Positions 59,944 through 64,000 of a stretch of 64,000 bases of DNA are shown one piece after another. Where the stretch lies: NCBI RefSeq assembly GCF_900199205.1, contig NZ_OBMJ01000001.1:6565001-6629000 (forward strand), given 5' to 3'. The stretch comes from Streptomyces sp. 1331.2 (GTDB lineage: Bacteria > Actinomycetota > Actinomycetes > Streptomycetales > Streptomycetaceae). Below the pieces are notes generated by a model. That model was not told the origin of the DNA. It did no database searches and saw only the letters and a program-made list of their open reading frames with translations. The stretch's first letter is position 1. The number at the start of each line of letters is the position of its first letter. Position numbers and translations under genes: made by a program.

Positions 59944-60995
59944 GGATCGAGAAGTGGATCGTCCAGGAGCACGTGGACGGCGTGCCGGACGTCGAGCGGG
60001 TGTACCGGAAGGTCGTGGAGGAGGTGGACGTCCGGCTCGCCGAGGACGAGATGCTGCTGCGCACCCGGTACGTGTCGGTCGACCCGTACCTGCAGGGCAT
60101 CGCGCTGGACACCCCGATCGGCGACCACATGGGCGCCGACTCGATCATGGAGGTGCTGGAGGCCGGGCCGGCCGCCCGGTTCTCGGTCGGCGACCTCGTC
60201 CAGGGCTTCGGCGGCTGGCGCACCCACCTGGTCAGCAACGGCGCGCCCAGGCTCTGGCAGACCGGGACCTTCCCGATGGTCTTCCCGGCCTTCCGCCGGC
60301 TGGACCGCGACCACTACGACGAGGCGCTGCCGCTCTCCACCGCGCTCGGCGTCCTGGGCGGGCCGGGGATGACGGCCTGGGGCACGGTCGAGAAGTTCCT
60401 GGACGTGCGGCCGGGCTCGACGGTGCTGGTCAGCGGGGCCTCCGGGGCCGTCGGCTCGCTGGTCGGGCAGCTCGCCAGGCACCGCGGTGCGCGGGTGATC
60501 GGCACCACGGCGACGCCGGAGAAGGCCGAGCGGCTGTGGGAGCTGGGCTTCGACGCGGTGCTGCTGTACCGCGACGGCGACGCCCCGGACCGGCTGCGCA
60601 AGGAACTCGCCGAGCTGGCCCCGGACGGCATCGACCGGTACTTCGACAGCCTCGGCGGGGCGCTGACCGACGTGGTCTTCGAAATGCTCGCGGTGGAGAG
60701 CCGGGTGGCCGTCTGCTGGCAGTGGGGGAGCCAGGTCGGCGGGGACTGGGCGGGCCCGCGGCTGCTGCCGCTGATCATGTTCCCGCGCACCACGATCCGC
60801 GGCATCTTCTCGCTGGAGTGGTTCACCGAGGAGAACTGGGCCGCGCTGCGGCGGGACCTCGGGGCGCTGGTCCGCAGCGGGGAGCTGCGCTACCAGCAGA
60901 CCGTCCACCACGGGTTCGACACCATCCCCGCCGCCTACCGCGGGCTCTACCTCGACCGGTCGGCGATGCGGGGGAAGGTGCTGGTCGAGCTCTGA
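59940..60995 (+). CDS. ftdE: PTM medium-chain NADP-dependent reductase
   Basis: A 351-aa zinc-free MDR-family enzyme of the leukotriene B4 dehydrogenase/CurA type. It has YVSVDPYLQGIALD at the substrate side, VSGASGAVGSLVGQLARHRG as the nucleotide motif and DRYFDSLGGALTDVVFEML. The GTG overlaps the previous stop by 4 bp. In ikarugamycin and related pathways the equivalent enzyme closes a ring by reductive cyclisation. It is the last gene of this operon and is followed by a terminator; no P450 follows. Confidence 0.9.
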   Translation: MRIEKWIVQEHVDGVPDVERVYRKVVEEVDVRLAEDEMLLRTRYVSVDPYLQGIALDTPIGDHMGADSIMEVLEAGPAARFSVGDLVQGFGGWRTHLVSNGAPRLWQTGTFPMVFPAFRRLDRDHYDEALPLSTALGVLGGPGMTAWGTVEKFLDVRPGSTVLVSGASGAVGSLVGQLARHRGARVIGTTATPEKAERLWELGFDAVLLYRDGDAPDRLRKELAELAPDGIDRYFDSLGGALTDVVFEMLAVESRVAVCWQWGSQVGGDWAGPRLLPLIMFPRTTIRGIFSLEWFTEENWAALRRDLGALVRSGELRYQQTVHHGFDTIPAAYRGLYLDRSAMRGKVLVEL

Positions 60996-61012
60996 GCCAC
61001 GGACTGCCCGGT

Positions 61013-61043
61013 GGGCCCCTCGGTGCGGGTGGCCGAGGGGCCC
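61013..61043. terminator. Bidirectional terminator ending the PTM operon
   Basis: GGGCCCCTCGG (61013-61023) and CCGAGGGGCCC (61033-61043) form an 11-bp stem with a 9-nt loop, 17 bp after the reductase stop and 10 bp from the end of the converging gene. Confidence 0.88.
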
Positions 61044-61053
61044 CGGTACGCGG

Positions 61054-62441
61054 TCAGTTGAGGGTGAACCAGGTGCTGCGGGACTTCTTCCACTCGGGGT
61101 GGGTGAGGTCCTTGGCGGCGGTGCCGTCGTGGTAGAGGTCGGCGGAGCCGTCGTCGGTGATCAGCTGGGCCCGGGCGCCCGGGGCGTCCAGGTCCGGGAC
61201 GTCGGGGACGGCCTCCCAGGCGCCGTAGTCGCCGGTCGGCAGGTCGACCAGCTTGACCGGCTGGGAGCCGGGCAGGCCGTTCCAGCGGTACAGGGCGTAC
61301 GGCGCGGAGTTGTCCTCCGCGGCCCAGGAACCGGCCACGATCAGGTACTGGCCGAGGTCGTTGCGGCGGATGTCACGGACCGACAGCCCGCCGAGGTCCA
61401 GCTCGATCGGGTCGCCGAAGGTCGCGTGGGAGGCCGAACCGTCCAGCAGGGACGGGAAGTCGGTGACCGGCACCAGCAGCGCCCGGCCGCCGGTGACCGC
61501 CGGGGTGAGCGGCGCGCGGAAGCCCACGTAGGCGGTGGTGCTGCTGCCGGGGGCGAACTCCAGGCCCTCGACGTTGAACCCGTCGATCTGCTTGGGCACC
61601 TGGCCGTCGGCGGCGCCGGCCGCGAAACCGTAGCGGTCGCCGTTCGCGGAGTCCCAGTCGATCAGGTCGTCGCGCAGGCCGTGGTACTGGCCGGCGAGGG
61701 TGAGCTGGGTGGCGGCGCCGGAACCGGTGATCGTGGTGGCGAAGACGGTGTGCCGGTCCGGCTTGACCACGCCGTCCTTGTTGTTGCCGAGCGAACCCGT
61801 CCAGTAGATGGTGTTGCCGACCCGGGTGGCGGCCTCGATGTCGATCTCCTTGGAGACGCCGAGGGCCGTGCTGAAGTCCCAGCTGCGCACCGGCGCACCG
61901 GAGTTGTTGCGGTCGTACAGGCGCAGGGTGTTGGACTCGTCGTCGCCGACCACGATGAAGCCGCCGCCCGCGTCCACCGCGGCCGAGGCGTCGCTGGAGC
62001 CCGTCAGGTAGCGGCTGGCGGCGGAGTACTGGACGGCGGCGGAGGCGGCGTAGTGCAGGGTGCGGGTGGCGCTCAGGCCGCCCAGGCCGGTGACCTTGAC
62101 GGTCAGGTCGGTGTAGCCGACGCCCTGGGCGGTGACCGACAGCGTGCGGGCGGCGCCGGTGTCGGTCACGGTGACGTCGCCGGTGCGGGCCACGGTGCTG
62201 CGGGTGCTGGCCGTGGCGGCGACGGTCAGCGCGGAGGCCGAGGCGCCGCTCTGCGCCACCGTGACCGTCACGGTCGGGTCGCCGGTGGCACCGACCGCGC
62301 CGGAGAGGTATCCGGCCGAGAAGGAGATCGTCGGGGTGCCGTACGACGCCGCCGAGGCCGGGACGGCGGGCAGGGCGGCGAGCACGGGCACCGCCGCGAC
62401 GGCGACGGCCAGCGGCAGCAGACGGCGGGGGAACGCGACAC
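61054..62441 (-). CDS. Secreted Ig-like/propeller protein with apparent frameshift at its start
   Basis: The main frame encodes about 460 residues: a signal-peptide core (RRLLPLAVAVAAVPVLAALP), an Ig-like domain (PTVTVTVAQSGASASALTV), and a propeller-like domain (FIVVGDDESNTLRLYDRNNS, KEIDIEAATRVGNTIYWTGS, FNVEGLEFAPG) resembling DUF3616 proteins. There is no start codon ahead of the signal in that frame. A good GTG (62441) with GAAGGG upstream exists in the neighbouring frame, reading VSRSP, and one extra C in the five-C run at 62427-62431 would join the two into MSRSPRRLLPLAVAV. This is either a base-calling error or a real mutation that silences export. A GTG inside the signal peptide is a weak alternative. 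Confidence 0.7.
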
Positions 62442-62645
62442 GGTGGCAGACCCTTCGACGCGGGGATGACGCGGGGGATGGCGCGGGGGAGTCGGGACGC
62501 TGCCAGCGTGGTGTGCTTCGGCGAACGCCGGCCCGCGGTCGGCGAACGGGGCGGCGAACAACAGGCTTCCGGTGGTCGTCGGGGCCGGGGCCGGTCTCCC
62601 CTCGGGCGGAAGTCCGCTGGGGAAGACCGGCGTTGCGGGGCTCGC

Positions 62646-63551
62646 CTACGCCCAGGCGCCGGCCGCCGCGGCGCGGGCCGCGTAGTCGGCGAGGCTGCGC
62701 GGCTCCCGGCCCAGGACCTGCCGTACCCCGTCGGTCGGTTCGGCGGTGTGGCCGTCGCGGTGCAGGGCGAACAGGGCGTCGAGCGCCCGTACGGCGGCCT
62801 CGGGGTGGCCGTCGGCACGCAGTTCCGCCCGGTACTCCTCGGGCGTCAGCTCGACGTAGCGCATCGGCCGGCCGGCGGCCCGTGCGATCACGTCGACGGC
62901 CTCGTCGAAGCGCAGCGCCTGCGGGCCGGACAGCTCGTACGTCCGCCCGCCGAGCGCGGTGAGGCCGTCGGGGGTGTTGGGGGCGTCGGGCGCGGTGGGC
63001 GTGTCGGGTACCGGGCGGGTGAGCAGGGTGGCGGCGACCTCGGCGATGTCCTCGGCGTCCACGAAGGGCTCCGGGACCGCGCCGATCGGCAGGGCCAGTC
63101 GGCCGGCGCGTAGCGGGGCGTGCCAGAGGTCCTCGTCGAAGTTCTGGTGGAAGTTGTTGGCCCGCAGGATCGCCCAGTCGACTCCGGAGGCCCGGACGGC
63201 GCGCTCGGCGGCGGCCATTCCCTGGCCGAAGTCCGGGCCGACCCGGTCCAGCCCGCGTCCGGAGAGCACGACGAAGCGTCGCACGCCGGCCGTCACGGCC
63301 CGGTCGACGAACCCGGGGACGGGGGCCGGGTCCTCCGGTGCGATCAGGTAGACGGACCCGGCGCCGGCCAGTGCGGTGTCCCAGCTGCCCGGGTCGTCCC
63401 AGTCGAAGCGGGTCTCGCCCTTGCGGGAGGCGGCCCGTACGCGCAGTCCGTGGTCGTGCAGTCCTCCGTGCTCGCGCAGGCGGCGGACGAGTCGGCGGCC
63501 GGTCTTGCCGGTCGCGCCCAGGACGAGGATCTCGTGGTGTTCGGTGGTCAT
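62646..63551 (-). CDS. NmrA-like NAD(P)-binding oxidoreductase
   Basis: A 301-aa atypical short-chain dehydrogenase. The N-terminal motif is LVLGATGKTGRRLVRRL, NmrA-type, with TRFDWDDPGSWDTAL, FVVLSGRGLDRVGPD and the C-terminal segment YELSGPQALRFDEAVDVIAR, as in azoreductase-like and ergot-type NmrA proteins. It has no classical Tyr-x3-Lys pair, so it may act on quinones or serve as a redox sensor. It is divergent from an AraC-type gene at 63638, the usual partner arrangement for this family. Confidence 0.9.
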   Translation of the reverse strand: MTTEHHEILVLGATGKTGRRLVRRLREHGGLHDHGLRVRAASRKGETRFDWDDPGSWDTALAGAGSVYLIAPEDPAPVPGFVDRAVTAGVRRFVVLSGRGLDRVGPDFGQGMAAAERAVRASGVDWAILRANNFHQNFDEDLWHAPLRAGRLALPIGAVPEPFVDAEDIAEVAATLLTRPVPDTPTAPDAPNTPDGLTALGGRTYELSGPQALRFDEAVDVIARAAGRPMRYVELTPEEYRAELRADGHPEAAVRALDALFALHRDGHTAEPTDGVRQVLGREPRSLADYAARAAAAGAWA

Positions 63552-63637
63552 GGCGGCAAGTCAACTCGCGGGCAGGGGGTGGGAGCCATGGGAGATCGTC
63601 CGGCGGGCATGTCCGTTCGTTCGCCTAGGGTCGGGGC

Positions 63638-64000
63638 ATGGACGTGTTCGACGAGCTGTTGGGTGGGCTGCGGGCGGAGGGTGCGGTGTTCGGGCGGTCG
63701 GTGCTCACGCCGCCGTGGGCGCTGCGCTTCGCGGACGCGGCGGAGCTGACGCTGTGCGTGCCGCTGGCCGGGGAGGGCTGGATCGTCCGGGAGGCGGGCG
63801 CGCGGGCGGTGCGGGTGCGGGAGGGGGAGACGGCGGTGGTGCGGGGCCCGGAGCCGTTCGTGTTCGCGGCCGATCCGGCCGACGCCGGCCGTCCGGAGCT
63901 GCTGCGGGACGTCCGGTGTACGGAGGCCGACGGGCTTCCGGGTACGGAGCTGGATGGGCGGACGGGCGGGGAGGCGGAGCGGGAGCCGGCCGGCGGCGCG
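63638..64000 (+). CDS. AraC-type regulator with cupin N terminus (partial)
   Basis: An open frame of 121 codons running off the right edge. The ATG at 63638 is preceded by AGGGTCGGGGC. The product begins MDVFDELLGGLRAEGAVFGR and continues with a cupin-like AraC-binding domain (TPPWALRFADAAELTLCVPL, VRVREGETAVVRGPEPF). This is the standard N-terminal half of AraC-family regulators found beside NmrA-like oxidoreductase genes; the DNA-binding half would lie outside the window. Confidence 0.8.
   Translation, partial: MDVFDELLGGLRAEGAVFGRSVLTPPWALRFADAAELTLCVPLAGEGWIVREAGARAVRVREGETAVVRGPEPFVFAADPADAGRPELLRDVRCTEADGLPGTELDGRTGGEAEREPAGGA

Overview
The window reads as chromosomal DNA of a streptomycete-type actinomycete (Streptomyces or Kitasatospora). 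G+C is very high throughout, third codon positions are almost all G or C, GTG and TTG starts are common, there are many Tat/Sec-secreted hydrolases, and coupled genes often overlap by ATGA or GTGA. I see no rRNA, tRNA, CRISPR array, insertion sequence or integrase.

Layout. (1) 29-9501: a glycan-scavenging locus with a sugar-binding lipoprotein, a LacI regulator, a GH85 endo-beta-N-acetylglucosaminidase and a GH38 alpha-mannosidase. Two near-identical 14-bp palindromes (CTRAACCGGTYYAG) mark the promoters and predict one LacI regulon for high-mannose N-glycans. (2) 9652-14564: MerR regulator plus beta-lactamase-like hydrolase, then a GlxA-type AraC regulator divergent from an imine-reductase-like gene and a DinB-like gene. 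(3) 14898-22096: secreted proteins. These are a Cys-rich protein of seven 38-residue repeats, a divergent membrane protein with a cytoplasmic N-terminal region, two small secreted paralogues, and two trypsin-fold proteins whose catalytic His and Ser are replaced and which carry different beta-propellers. (4) 22243-26485: a compact lanthipeptide locus: three-domain synthetase, overlapping 45-aa precursor, hairpin, separate LanC-like cyclase. (5) 26563-28865: UMF1-type MFS transporter and glycerophosphodiesterase. (6) 29296-33960: an unassigned biosynthetic operon with a dikinase-like phosphohistidine/ATP enzyme, an ATP-grasp ligase and a GT1 glycosyltransferase. (7) 34018-41031: HEAT-like hypothetical protein, penicillin-binding protein, carboxymuconolactone-decarboxylase-like protein, cytochrome P450, lipoprotein and membrane protein. 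(8) 41133-44342: a secreted protein joining M4 and M28 peptidases with a chitin-binding tail. (9) 44711-60995: an XRE/TPR regulator followed by a polycyclic tetramate macrolactam (PTM) cluster: fatty acid hydroxylase, iterative PKS-NRPS, two phytoene-desaturase-like oxidoreductases and a medium-chain reductase. The usual terminal P450 is not adjacent. (10) 61054-64000: a secreted Ig-like/propeller protein with an apparent frameshift at its start, an NmrA-like oxidoreductase and the start of a divergent AraC-type regulator.

The best candidates for undescribed biology are the lanthipeptide locus (class III-like leader, zinc-competent cyclase, extra LanC, acidic core), the dikinase/ATP-grasp/glycosyltransferase operon, and the seven-repeat Cys-rich secreted protein. 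The PTM cluster is of a known type but well resolved here. All functions are inferred from sequence motifs and gene order; no database search was run.
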